This document shows positions 1-7,305 of a stretch of 44,275 nucleotides of DNA, in pieces. Source of the DNA: an uncultured Clostridia bacterium (GTDB lineage Bacteria; Bacillota; Clostridia; Oscillospirales; Ruminococcaceae); the NCBI GenBank assembly GCA_944387915.1, contig CALXGT010000060.1, positions 1 to 44,275 of the forward strand. The letters run 5' to 3'. The notes below the pieces were generated by a model, which saw only the letters and a program-made list of their open reading frames with translations, was not told where the DNA came from and made no database searches. Position 1 is the stretch's first letter. Each line of letters begins with the position of its first letter. Position numbers and translations under genes: made by a program.

Positions 1-1
1 T

Positions 2-30
2 TCCTCCTTTTTTTAGCGGAAAAAGGAGGA
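2..30 (-). promoter_or_regulatory. Hairpin masking the SD of the next gene (probably pnp)
   Basis: On the minus strand an 11-bp perfect inverted repeat (arms 20-30 and 2-12, loop 13-19) ends in AAAAAGGAGGA, a strong SD whose start codon would lie just outside the window. The upstream arm TCCTCCTTTTT is fully complementary to it, so the folded RNA would hide the ribosome site. In Firmicutes pnp usually follows rpsO, so the controlled gene is probably pnp; that is inference because the gene is off-window. A role as a simple terminator is less likely, because the 3' arm is purine-rich and no T-run follows inside the window. Confidence 0.5.
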
Positions 31-130
31 CTATATCAATAAATCCTGCCCGCAAATCCTTTACGAGTACGATTTAATGCTAAATTCCAAACCTTTCTCC
101 GATACAATAAAATCCAACTGATTACACCAA

Positions 131-156
131 AAGGCAGACGGTCGCCCATCTGCCTT
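131..156 (-). terminator. Hairpin after rpsO
   Basis: Read on the minus strand, the arms AAGGCAGATGG and CCGTCTGCCTT pair over 11 bp (one G-U) around a GCGA tetraloop, 17 bases after the rpsO stop. Only four T residues follow. It may therefore be a partial terminator or an RNase-processing/stability hairpin between rpsO and the next gene rather than a full stop. Confidence 0.6.
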
Positions 157-172
157 ACGGATGCAAACTAAA

Positions 173-439
173 TTACTTACGAATACCCAATTTCGCGATA
201 ATGGCACGGTACCGTTCAATATCCGTCTTAATCAGGTAATTCAACAGATTCCGGCGACGACCAACCATCTTCAGCAAACCGCGGCGGCTGTGATGATCGT
301 TTTTGTTCTCTTTCAAATGCTCCGTCAAATCGTTGATCCGACGGGTCAAAATCGCGATTTGAACCTCTGGAGAACCGGTATCGCCGTCATGAAGCTTGTT
401 CTCTTCAATAATCTTGGTCTTTTCTTCTTTTCTCATCAT
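173..439 (-). CDS. rpsO: 30S ribosomal protein S15
   Basis: Small-subunit ribosomal protein that binds the central domain of 16S rRNA early in 30S assembly. The 88-residue product has the family length and its hallmarks: [11 protein letters not shown] near residues 17-27, the DHHSRRGLL stretch near 48-56 and a C-terminal [20 protein letters not shown]. In-frame starts exist further upstream (460, 445), but the SD-like AGAGG lies 9 bases before the ATG at 439 and S15 proteins normally begin close to this point, so 439 is chosen. It has its own promoter at 544-572 and a leader of about 100 bases. S15 genes are commonly autoregulated through the leader. The hairpin at 131-156 follows the stop. 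Confidence 0.97.
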   Translation of the reverse strand: MMRKEEKTKIIEENKLHDGDTGSPEVQIAILTRRINDLTEHLKENKNDHHSRRGLLKMVGRRRNLLNYLIKTDIERYRAIIAKLGIRK

Positions 440-468
440 GTTCATACACCTCTTTCTCATTATTTACC

Positions 469-513
469 GGCAAGATCGTTAAGGGTAGGCGTTTTCCCCG
501 TTGGGGCAAGATC
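469..513 (-). promoter_or_regulatory. rpsO leader with repeated 9-mer and small hairpin
   Basis: The untranslated leader between the rpsO promoter and start holds two copies of GATCTTGCC on the minus strand (plus-strand positions 469-477 and 505-513) and a CCCC/GGGG hairpin (496-506). S15 leaders in many bacteria fold into a structure bound by S15. Whether these elements form one is not determined by eye. Confidence 0.3.
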
Positions 514-543
514 CGCAAAACCATCTATGCGGTAACCGAAAAC

Positions 544-572
544 AGTATAGCATAAGTTTTCCCAATTGTAAA
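544..572 (-). promoter_or_regulatory. Sigma-A promoter of rpsO
   Basis: On the minus strand, -35 TTTACA (572-567), a 17-base spacer and -10 TATACT (549-544). Transcription would start near 537, about 100 bases before the rpsO start. Confidence 0.8.
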
Positions 573-596
573 GGATTTTTTCAAAAAGAACTGATT

Positions 597-2138
597 TTAC
601 GAGAAAAATCCGCCTTTGAAGTCGATGATGTTGGTATCAAAATCGTAAATCAACCCGTCTACCTTCCGATTTTGATAAAAATAAGAAGAGCGGTAATAAA
701 GGGGAAGGAGAATTCCCTCGTCTACAAGCAATTGCTCTGCCAAAAGGTAATTTCCCAAATCCCCCGTTTCTTTTCCCCTCTCAATCAGCGTATAAAACTC
801 CCCTGGAGGCGTAAAATAACTGCCATCCGACGGAAAAAGGTCAAGGAGATACTCGGCGGGAGAGCTTTGCGTTCCGCTAAAAGAAAGCACGGCGCAATCG
901 TAATTTCCCGACTCCAACCGCCGCTCAAAATCCTTTTTGGACAACACCTCTACCGTAAAGAATAAACTGAGATCTCTTTGCCAGCTTTGGGAAAGCTCGG
1001 AAAAATAAACTTCGCTTCCGCTTCCCTCTTCGATAATGACGGTAAGGGAAGAAATTCCCTCGGGATGGTTCTTTAACCAGCTTTGGTACGCCGAAAGGGC
1101 CAAATCCCCGTCGTAAGGAAGGGTTACCGCTTCTTCCGTCAACGTACGATAGGAATTTCTTTGATGCATAACGCCGCCGGGAATCACACCGTAAGCTACG
1201 GTTCCGCTTTCTCCCAAAAGAGTCTCCAACCGCTCCCGTTCACAGCCATACCCTAACGCCATGCGAAGATCCCGGTCGGAAAAAAGACCGGTCTTGGAAA
1301 AAACGATCCCGCAAAGAATATTTTCCTTTTTTTCCACCGAATAGGCTTCGGAAAGAGAAAGGTCCGTCTGGCTCAAATAAGCGCAAGTGGTTTCGGAAAG
1401 AAACCGCTCCTTTGGATCCTGGTCATTTTGATCCGCAAACGAAAACAGTACAGAACTGGCCGAAACATACTCCGCGTTAAAATAGGTTTTGCTCTTACGG
1501 ATTCGCAAATACCCATCCCGCCAAATGGAAACGTAAAAGGCTCCGTTTCCTAAAATCATATCTTCCTCAAGACCGTATTTGCCATGAGTGGATTCAAAAA
1601 AGCTCCGGTTACATGGCATGGCGGCCGCGGTGGCCAAAAGGGATAAGAAGTCGTCATTTTCCTCGGTTAAAGTAAATAAAACCGTACTTTCCCCCTCGGC
1701 AAGCACTCCTAACGCGTCAGCAGAGGCCGTTCCGTTCAAAACGGCCTGCGCGTTTTCAATACAAAGGAAATCCGAAGCGAAAGGCGCTTGGGTCTCCGGA
1801 GACAACAACCGCCGAAATGCGTAAACAAAATCCTCCGCCGTTACCTTCTCTCCGTTTTGCCAAAATAAGTCGTCTCGGAGCTGGAACCGATAAACGAGTC
1901 CGCTATCGGTAACGACACATTTTTCCGCCGCCGACAACACAATATCTCCATCTTGATTTTTTGTGGTGAGACCCTCAAAAATAGAAGCTATGATCTGTAA
2001 GGAAGAGGAATCCGAGGCCGATTGGGGATCCAAATTAAAAGGAGAAGTAGATAAGTCGTACGTAAAATCATTTTCACTGCTGCCGCAAGAAGTAAAAAAA
2101 CATAGCAATGTAAGAAAAAGAGCAAAGAAACGACGCAT
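597..2138 (-). CDS. Extracellular solute-binding lipoprotein, family 5 (oligopeptide type)
   Basis: Substrate-binding lipoprotein of the OppA/DppA (SBP_bac_5) family, 513 residues, normally delivering peptides or nickel to an ABC importer at the outer face of the membrane. The N-terminus is a lipoprotein signal with FFTSC at residues 14-18. Family signatures follow: IIASIFEGLTTKN near 48-60, the FQLRDDLFWQNGEKVTAEDFVYAFRRLLSP stretch near 85-115 (given as its two halves FQLRDDLFWQNGEK and VTAEDFVYAFRRLLSP), and a C-terminal PLYYRSSYFYQNRKVDG. No permease or ATPase for an importer is nearby, so it is an orphan binding protein or works with a transporter elsewhere. The ATG at 2138 has AAAGGAG upstream. 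It lies 20 bases after the FAD gene and is probably the last gene of the cdaA operon. Substrate unknown. Confidence 0.85.
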   Translation of the reverse strand: MRRFFALFLTLLCFFTSCGSSENDFTYDLSTSPFNLDPQSASDSSSLQIIASIFEGLTTKNQDGDIVLSAAEKCVVTDSGLVYRFQLRDDLFWQNGEKVTAEDFVYAFRRLLSPETQAPFASDFLCIENAQAVLNGTASADALGVLAEGESTVLFTLTEENDDFLSLLATAAAMPCNRSFFESTHGKYGLEEDMILGNGAFYVSIWRDGYLRIRKSKTYFNAEYVSASSVLFSFADQNDQDPKERFLSETTCAYLSQTDLSLSEAYSVEKKENILCGIVFSKTGLFSDRDLRMALGYGCERERLETLLGESGTVAYGVIPGGVMHQRNSYRTLTEEAVTLPYDGDLALSAYQSWLKNHPEGISSLTVIIEEGSGSEVYFSELSQSWQRDLSLFFTVEVLSKKDFERRLESGNYDCAVLSFSGTQSSPAEYLLDLFPSDGSYFTPPGEFYTLIERGKETGDLGNYLLAEQLLVDEGILLPLYYRSSYFYQNRKVDGLIYDFDTNIIDFKGGFFS

Positions 2139-2158
2139 AATTCTCCTTTCCGGCGGCT

Positions 2159-3727
2159 CTATTCAAAGGGCGCCCATTGCTTCATAATCTGTAAGGCAAT
2201 TTTTATTCCATCCACAGCCGCGCTCATAATTCCCCCCGCGTACCCGGCGCCTTCTCCGCAAGGATAAAGCCCGAAAACAGCGGGAGAGCAAAGGGAATCC
2301 TTCCGCAAAATCCGTACCGGCGAAGAGGTCCGGGTCTCCGGGCCGGTCAGGAAAGCCCCCTTGGAAAAACCGGGAAGTTTCCCCTGGAACACGTTTAGTC
2401 CCGTTTTCATCATCTCTGTAACCGGCTCGGGAAACAGTTTTGATAAATCCATTTCGGTAACGCCCATAGGATAAGAAGGAGTTACCGTTTCTTCTCTATC
2501 TTCCCCTAAGAAAACCGATGTACCACTCCCGCAAGCCCGGTAATTTTCTCCGCCAAGATGAAACGCCTGTCTTTCTAACTGTTCTTGAAACACAACGCCG
2601 TCCAAAACGCCGTTTCCGAAATCGTTTTGATCTACCGACACCACCAACGCCGCGTTGGCGTTTTCCTTGTCCCTTCGATATTCGCTCATACCGTTGGTGA
2701 CTACGGTACCTTCCTCCGAAGCGGCGGCCACTACTGTCCCACCGGGGCACATGCAAAAAGTATAAACTCCTCGATTCCCCTTTCGATAGGAAAGCTGATA
2801 TTCTCCCGGCGGAAGCAGGGGATTTCCCGCCTCCGCGCCGTAAAGCCCTTCGTCAATCACCGACTGCTTTTGCTCAATACGGGCGCCTACCGAAAAAGGC
2901 TTATTTTCCATGGGGATCCCCTTTTGATACAGCATGCGAAAGGTATCCCTGGCGCTGTGCCCCACCGCCAAAACCAACGCGGAAGCCGGAAAACGTTCTC
3001 CATTCACCTCAATAGACCGAAGAAAGCCTCCTGTTTCTTCAAAATCCGTCAGCTTGGAAAAAAAACGAACCTCTCCGCCAAGAGAAATGATTTCCTGACG
3101 GATCCCTTTGACGATCTTTCGAAGATGATCGGTTCCTATATGGGGTTTGCCTCTTTGCAGCGTCTCTTTGGGCGCGCCAAACCGGGCGAAAAGCTTTAAC
3201 ACCTCTTCACAAAGCGGGTCATTGATCCGCGTGGTGAGCTTGCCGTCGGAAAAGGTTCCGGCGCCGCCCTCGCCGAACTGAATGTTGCTCGCGGGATCCA
3301 AAGGCCCTCCGCTAAAAAATCCTTCCACCGCGGCTACTCTGTGATCCACGTCTCCGCCCCGTTCCAAAACAATCGGACGATACCCTTCTCTGGCCAAAAA
3401 ATAAGCGCAAAACATCCCCGCCGGTCCAAAGCCCGCAATATAAATGGGGGAAGAAGGCCGTTCTTTTCCCTTTTCAATCACCAAAGGACATTCTTTTCGA
3501 AAACGGACCGAAGGCGTCCCCATATACTTTTTCTCATCATCTTTAAGCCGGACCGCAACCGTGCTCACCAAGACGATATGCCCCTTTTTTCGGGCGTCAA
3601 CTGAGGATTTATATAAGAAAATATCCTGGACCCGGGATAAAGAAAGATGGAGCCGTTTCAGCGCCGCGGCGAGAATTTCCTTTTCCGGCGTTCCGATTTT
3701 GGATTTGATGTTATCGATAAAGAGCAT
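2159..3727 (-). CDS. FAD-dependent dehydrogenase-like protein (COG2509 type)
   Basis: A 522-residue flavoprotein of the conserved 'NAD(FAD)-utilizing dehydrogenase' family; its biochemical reaction is not established. An N-terminal portion of about 90 residues (MLFIDNIKSKIG...) precedes a Rossmann FAD motif, GFGPAG at 99-104, followed by the family motif SNIQFGEGGAGTFSDGKL and then RINDP. The C-terminus holds a second FAD-contact region, GLYPCGEGAGYAGGIMSAAVDG. The SD AGGAGG sits 5 bases before the ATG at 3727 but can be trapped in a hairpin (3729-3762). Clostridia commonly carry this gene after cdaA-cdaR, often followed by glmM; here a binding lipoprotein follows instead. Cytoplasmic, function inferred only at family level. 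Confidence 0.85.
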   Translation of the reverse strand: MLFIDNIKSKIGTPEKEILAAALKRLHLSLSRVQDIFLYKSSVDARKKGHIVLVSTVAVRLKDDEKKYMGTPSVRFRKECPLVIEKGKERPSSPIYIAGFGPAGMFCAYFLAREGYRPIVLERGGDVDHRVAAVEGFFSGGPLDPASNIQFGEGGAGTFSDGKLTTRINDPLCEEVLKLFARFGAPKETLQRGKPHIGTDHLRKIVKGIRQEIISLGGEVRFFSKLTDFEETGGFLRSIEVNGERFPASALVLAVGHSARDTFRMLYQKGIPMENKPFSVGARIEQKQSVIDEGLYGAEAGNPLLPPGEYQLSYRKGNRGVYTFCMCPGGTVVAAASEEGTVVTNGMSEYRRDKENANAALVVSVDQNDFGNGVLDGVVFQEQLERQAFHLGGENYRACGSGTSVFLGEDREETVTPSYPMGVTEMDLSKLFPEPVTEMMKTGLNVFQGKLPGFSKGAFLTGPETRTSSPVRILRKDSLCSPAVFGLYPCGEGAGYAGGIMSAAVDGIKIALQIMKQWAPFE

Positions 3728-3728
3728 A

Positions 3729-3770
3729 TTGCCTCCTGTTACAGTAAAAACGCAGGAGGCAAGCCCCCTG
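3729..3770 (-). promoter_or_regulatory. Candidate attenuator: terminator versus SD-masking hairpin
   Basis: Reading the minus strand after the cdaR stop: segment 1 CAGGGGGC (3770-3763), segment 2 TTGCCTCCTG (3762-3753), T-run (3750-3746), segment 3 CAGGAGGCAA (3738-3729), which contains the SD of the FAD gene. Segments 1 and 2 can form a short terminator-like stem followed by TTTTT. Segments 2 and 3 form a perfect 10-bp stem that hides the SD. The two folds are mutually exclusive, which is the layout of an attenuator or riboswitch expression platform. No ligand domain is evident in the 44-base gap. Confidence 0.45.
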
Positions 3771-3774
3771 TGTT

Positions 3775-5055
3775 TTACTCCTCGTTTTCGGTAATTTGAA
3801 TATCGACCTTGTACTCTCCTACCGCCCAGGCGAGAACACGATTTTGCACATACACCTTCACGGTAACGTTATAACGTCCCTTTCCGATGCCGATCTGGCT
3901 TAAATCTACCGCCGCGACTAAATCTTCGCTTTCCAAATCCCGCATGACGCTGCTTTCGCCCACGATTTTAACGTTGGTCAACGCGTTGGTCAGCACCGAA
4001 GCCTGATACCCGGAAGGAAGATTTTCCAAAATAAAATTGCTCACCGAGAAGGTTTCGGTGGTCAACCCGTAGGTGGGGAAGGTAACCGTGACTTCGTAAA
4101 CCTGCTCCACGTTTTTCAAACCGGCGTTCAAGACCACATCCAAAACAAACTCGCTTCCGATGTCAATGGTTCGAAAATCAATGGGACCTAAGGAAACGCT
4201 TTCAATATTGTCTACGGTGTCCCCCGGCGCCGCCACCAAAATACTGCTTCGAGTCATAGTATAGTTGAGAGAATCCACCGGGAACCCTTTGGGAACGTTG
4301 ATAAATTCCACCTCAATGGGAAGCTGCTTCGTCTTGTAGATGGGAACCGTAATGGTTGCTTCCGCATATTCCGTCTGCAAATACTCGCTCTCAATAATCG
4401 CGCCGTTTTCGTCCAGATACTGAACCGCCCCCGTCGTAATCAGCGTATCGGTAAGCACCTCGTCGTCGTCCAACATCACCACACAGCGCTTGATCTTCTC
4501 CACGTCGCTTTGAGGTCCCTGTACAACCACCGTATCCACATCCGCGTACGCGCTTTCCATTAAATATCCGTCTTCCGCGGTCAGGTTGGGAGCGCTTACC
4601 TCTAACGGGAAGCTTTTGGATACGATCTGGTCAAACCGCAAGGTAACCTCTGTTAAATTCCATGAAACAACACTGTAATCCGGGTCGCTCACATTTTGCA
4701 GCACCTGAACAGGCAGCGTGTAAGTCCCCGCCTTGCTCACCGTGTTGAGGGAAACGGAAGCGGAAAAATCCGACTCCGTCAATTTGGTGATCTTCGATTT
4801 TTTCCCGTTGACGGTAACGTCTACGTAAAATACCTGATCCCCTATGATCTCCAACCCCAAATCCTGCGCCATGGAGTTTTCATAATTCACCGTCACCGGC
4901 ACATCCGAAATAATGGTATTGTAATTGGGGGTCTGGCTTCCATAGATAAAAAACCATACGATGATCCCCAGAATGATCGAAATGATTAAAACCAGCGTAT
5001 TATTATCAAAAAGCTTCTGAAAGCTAAATTTCATCTTTTTCGGCTTTCTTTCCAT
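3775..5055 (-). CDS. cdaR: YbbR-domain protein CdaR, regulator of diadenylate cyclase
   Basis: Membrane-anchored extracytoplasmic protein that partners with and modulates the c-di-AMP synthase CdaA. The 426-residue product has a short basic N-terminus, one membrane segment near residues 18-38 (LVLIISIILGIIVWFFIYG), and then repeated beta-rich YbbR domains of about 80-90 residues (for example ISDVPVTVNYEN, FPLEVSAPNL, LPIEVEFINVPKG). The start at 5055 overlaps the end of cdaA and has AAGGG 8 bases upstream; an internal ATG at 5034 is possible but poorly spaced. Second gene of the cdaA operon. The overlap suggests coupled translation with cdaA. Confidence 0.93.
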   Translation of the reverse strand: MERKPKKMKFSFQKLFDNNTLVLIISIILGIIVWFFIYGSQTPNYNTIISDVPVTVNYENSMAQDLGLEIIGDQVFYVDVTVNGKKSKITKLTESDFSASVSLNTVSKAGTYTLPVQVLQNVSDPDYSVVSWNLTEVTLRFDQIVSKSFPLEVSAPNLTAEDGYLMESAYADVDTVVVQGPQSDVEKIKRCVVMLDDDEVLTDTLITTGAVQYLDENGAIIESEYLQTEYAEATITVPIYKTKQLPIEVEFINVPKGFPVDSLNYTMTRSSILVAAPGDTVDNIESVSLGPIDFRTIDIGSEFVLDVVLNAGLKNVEQVYEVTVTFPTYGLTTETFSVSNFILENLPSGYQASVLTNALTNVKIVGESSVMRDLESEDLVAAVDLSQIGIGKGRYNVTVKVYVQNRVLAWAVGEYKVDIQITENEE

Positions 5056-5944
5056 GCTTTCGTCCCTTTCGGAAAATCTGACGTTTTTCTTTTTCGGATT
5101 CCTTCTCGGCGGGAATTAAATACAAAGTCAAAGAATTTTGCAGCTTTTGCGGCGTCAGATTTCGGATCAAACGTCCGTTTACCGCAAGAGAGATTCCCCC
5201 CGTCTCCTCACTAACAATCACCGTCACCGAATCGGAAACCTCACTGATTCCCAAAGCCGCACGGTGGCGGGAGCCAAGATTTTTGTCGATGTCCTCTTCC
5301 TGCTTCGGTTTCGGCAAAAAGCAGGACGCGGCGTAAACCTTTCCGTCCCTCATAATTACCGCGCCGTCATGGAGCGGAGAATTTTTAAAGAAAATATTGC
5401 CGAACAGTTCCTCGCTGACTACCGCGTCCAACACCACGCCGGTGCGAATTTGATCTCCGAGCTTAATGTCCCGCTCAATGACGATCAGCGCGCCGGTCTT
5501 CGTCTCGGAAAGCTTCTCCGCCGCGGAAACAATCACCTCAATGGGCCGTTTCCAAACGCTTCCTCCGTCGTTGTTAAAAGGGGCCAGGCGCAAAACCCGA
5601 AGTCGTCCAAACCGTTCCAGCGTGCTTCGAAGCTCGGGCTGAAACACTACCAAAACAGCGATAATTCCCAATTCAAACACCCGTTGAAGGAGCCATCCCA
5701 TGGCGGTCAGTTCCAAGAGGGACACCACCAAGTACAGCCCGCCCATCAGCACAATTCCCTTGACTAACTGAATGGCCCGAGTTTCCCGAATGATACAAAT
5801 ACCTTTATAAATAATGTAGGAAAGAAGGGCAATATCCAAAGTGTCGCGGAAAATGGAATAATCCGCAACCACCAATTTAATCTCTTCAAAGAAGCGGTCA
5901 AACCACTGACCGATGGTCGCCAAAAATCCCACACCGAAAATCAT
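5024..5944 (-). CDS. cdaA: Diadenylate cyclase CdaA
   Basis: Membrane-bound enzyme that condenses two ATP into c-di-AMP, the second messenger controlling potassium and cell-wall homeostasis. The 306-residue protein has about three N-terminal membrane segments within the first 100 residues and then the DAC domain with its catalytic motifs DGAVI (residues 193-197) and GSRHRAALG (224-232), which bind metal and ATP. The chosen ATG at 5944 has GGAGG 8 bases upstream; the longer reading from 5965 has no such site. It has its own promoter at 5976-6004 and overlaps cdaR by 32 bases. The C-terminal tail is strongly charged (KRQIFRKGRKHGKKAEKDE). Confidence 0.96.
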   Translation of the reverse strand: MIFGVGFLATIGQWFDRFFEEIKLVVADYSIFRDTLDIALLSYIIYKGICIIRETRAIQLVKGIVLMGGLYLVVSLLELTAMGWLLQRVFELGIIAVLVVFQPELRSTLERFGRLRVLRLAPFNNDGGSVWKRPIEVIVSAAEKLSETKTGALIVIERDIKLGDQIRTGVVLDAVVSEELFGNIFFKNSPLHDGAVIMRDGKVYAASCFLPKPKQEEDIDKNLGSRHRAALGISEVSDSVTVIVSEETGGISLAVNGRLIRNLTPQKLQNSLTLYLIPAEKESEKEKRQIFRKGRKHGKKAEKDEI

Positions 5945-5975
5945 ACGCCTTCCCTCCTTTCGCACTCCTCATTTT

Positions 5976-6004
5976 ATTGTACCAATATCCGCGCCGCTTT
6001 GCAA
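5976..6004 (-). promoter_or_regulatory. Sigma-A promoter of the cdaA operon
   Basis: Minus strand: -35 TTGCAA (6004-5999), 17-base spacer, -10 TACAAT (5981-5976). It lies in the short gap between ispDF and cdaA, so cdaA-cdaR-FAD-SBP can be transcribed independently of ispDF. Confidence 0.7.
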
Positions 6005-6029
6005 CAAAAAAAGGGGGAATTTTGTAAAT

Positions 6030-7166
6030 TTACTGCGATTCTTTCAAGAACAAAAGGCAAACAGCCGTCGCGGAAATTCCTTTCTTTCCGCCGCTGACGC
6101 CAAGCCCCTCTTCGGTGGTCGCCTTAACGCTGATATTTTTCTGATCCGTTTTTAAAATCCTGGCGAGATTTTCCCGCATAGCTTCAATATAAGGGCGAAG
6201 CTTCGGCGCCTGAGCCGCGACGGTGACGTCCAAATTGCCGAGGACGTAGCCTTCCTTTTCCATGATCCCAGCCGTTTCCTCAAGAAGCGTTAAGCTGCAA
6301 ATTCCCCGATATGTTTCGTCGGTGTCCGGGAAAAAGGCGCCAATATCCCCAAGCGCCAGCGCGCCGAAAATCGCGTCGATTACCGCATGGGTCAAAACAT
6401 CGGCGTCGGAATGGCCCAAAAGTCCTAAAGAAAAGGGAATTTCTACGCCGCCGAGTATGAGCTTTCTCCCTTCCGTTAAGCGGTGCACATCATATCCATG
6501 CCCGATTTTCATTTTCGGTTCCTCCAAAAGTCCCTTCGCCAAAGCGAGATCCTCCGGCGTCGTCAATTTTAAATTGCTGCTCTTTCCAAAAACCGCTTTT
6601 ACCTTTTTCCCGAAGGCCTCCACCATCCCCGCTTCATCGGTAAAAACGCGCCCTTTGGTCTTTAAAAACGCTTCCTCTAAGAGCTTACGGTCAAACCCCT
6701 GGGGCGTTTGAGCAAGAAAAATTTCGTTTCGATCCAACGTCTTTTGGATCCAGCCGTCACACAGCGTTTTCACCGTATCCTTGGCCTTGACCCCCAAAAC
6801 GGCCGCTCCCGTCTCTTTCGCATCCCAAATCACCGCGACAATCTCCTCTTGCTCGATAAAAGGACGGGCGCCGTCATGAATTAAGACGGTGTCACATTCT
6901 TCCGACAACGCCTGCAAACCGCGATAAACCGTTTCCTGCCTTGTCTCTCCCCCCTGGGTCAACACCCGAACCTTGGGATGGTGAAACAAAGCCGGAATTT
7001 TTGTTTCCGATTTCGAGACGACAATCAAAATTTCCCCGATTTCATCCATCTCTAAAAAGGGAGCTACGCTCCGCTCGATGACGGTTTTTCCGCCAAACGG
7101 CAGCAACAGCTTATTTTTCCCCATCCGCTGGGAGCTGCCCGCCGCCGGAATAATGACGCCTACCAT
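6030..7166 (-). CDS. ispDF: Bifunctional IspD/IspF of the MEP isoprenoid pathway
   Basis: One 378-residue protein joins two non-consecutive enzymes of the methylerythritol-phosphate pathway. Residues 1-216 are IspD (2-C-methyl-D-erythritol 4-phosphate cytidylyltransferase), with the nucleotide-binding motif PAAGSSQRMGKNKLLL (7-22) and VLIHDGARPF (94-103). Residues 219-378 are IspF (2-C-methyl-D-erythritol 2,4-cyclodiphosphate synthase), with metal ligands in GYDVHRL (D226, H228) and H260, and the GHSDADVLTHAV motif (251-262). All expected key residues are present, so both halves should be active. IspE, which catalyses the step between them, is not in the window. The ATG at 7166 follows AAAGGAAC. 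Confidence 0.95.
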   Translation of the reverse strand: MVGVIIPAAGSSQRMGKNKLLLPFGGKTVIERSVAPFLEMDEIGEILIVVSKSETKIPALFHHPKVRVLTQGGETRQETVYRGLQALSEECDTVLIHDGARPFIEQEEIVAVIWDAKETGAAVLGVKAKDTVKTLCDGWIQKTLDRNEIFLAQTPQGFDRKLLEEAFLKTKGRVFTDEAGMVEAFGKKVKAVFGKSSNLKLTTPEDLALAKGLLEEPKMKIGHGYDVHRLTEGRKLILGGVEIPFSLGLLGHSDADVLTHAVIDAIFGALALGDIGAFFPDTDETYRGICSLTLLEETAGIMEKEGYVLGNLDVTVAAQAPKLRPYIEAMRENLARILKTDQKNISVKATTEEGLGVSGGKKGISATAVCLLFLKESQ

Positions 7167-7198
7167 GGATACCGTTCCTTTCTTTTACTCTTAAAAAT

Positions 7199-7227
7199 AT
7201 GATACCAAGTATTTTTCAAAAAAGCAA
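7199..7227 (-). promoter_or_regulatory. Sigma-A promoter of ispDF
   Basis: Minus strand: -35 TTGCTT (7227-7222), 17-base spacer, -10 TATCAT (7204-7199), about 35 bases before the ispDF start. Confidence 0.55.
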
Positions 7228-7230
7228 GGC

Positions 7231-7259
7231 GCATATTTTGTCCGCCGTTCACATAAGGA
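7231..7259 (+). promoter_or_regulatory. Candidate sigma-E (mother-cell) promoter of sipL-spoIVA
   Basis: GCATATT (7231-7237), 14-base spacer, CATAAGGA (7252-7259). The upstream element fits the sigma-E pattern KMATATT and the downstream one shares CATA with CATACANT. spoIVA is a sigma-E gene in well-studied spore formers, which supports this reading. Confidence 0.5.
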
Positions 7260-7305
7260 TAAGTAAAACCTCTCCGCTCGTCGGAAAAGAAAGGAACGGT
7301 GTCTT

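Larger units (their letters stand above)
7171..7300. repeat. 16-bp perfect inverted repeat around the ispDF/sipL divergent region
   Basis: The string AAAAGAAAGGAACGGT occurs at 7285-7300 on the plus strand and, exactly, at 7186-7171 on the minus strand. Each copy is the SD region of one of the two divergent genes, and similarity continues to the start codons. Confidence 0.85.

Noticed and set aside
501-965. 154-residue plus-strand frame across the rpsO promoter
   Set aside because: Antisense to the end of the binding-lipoprotein gene, no SD, no recognisable motif.
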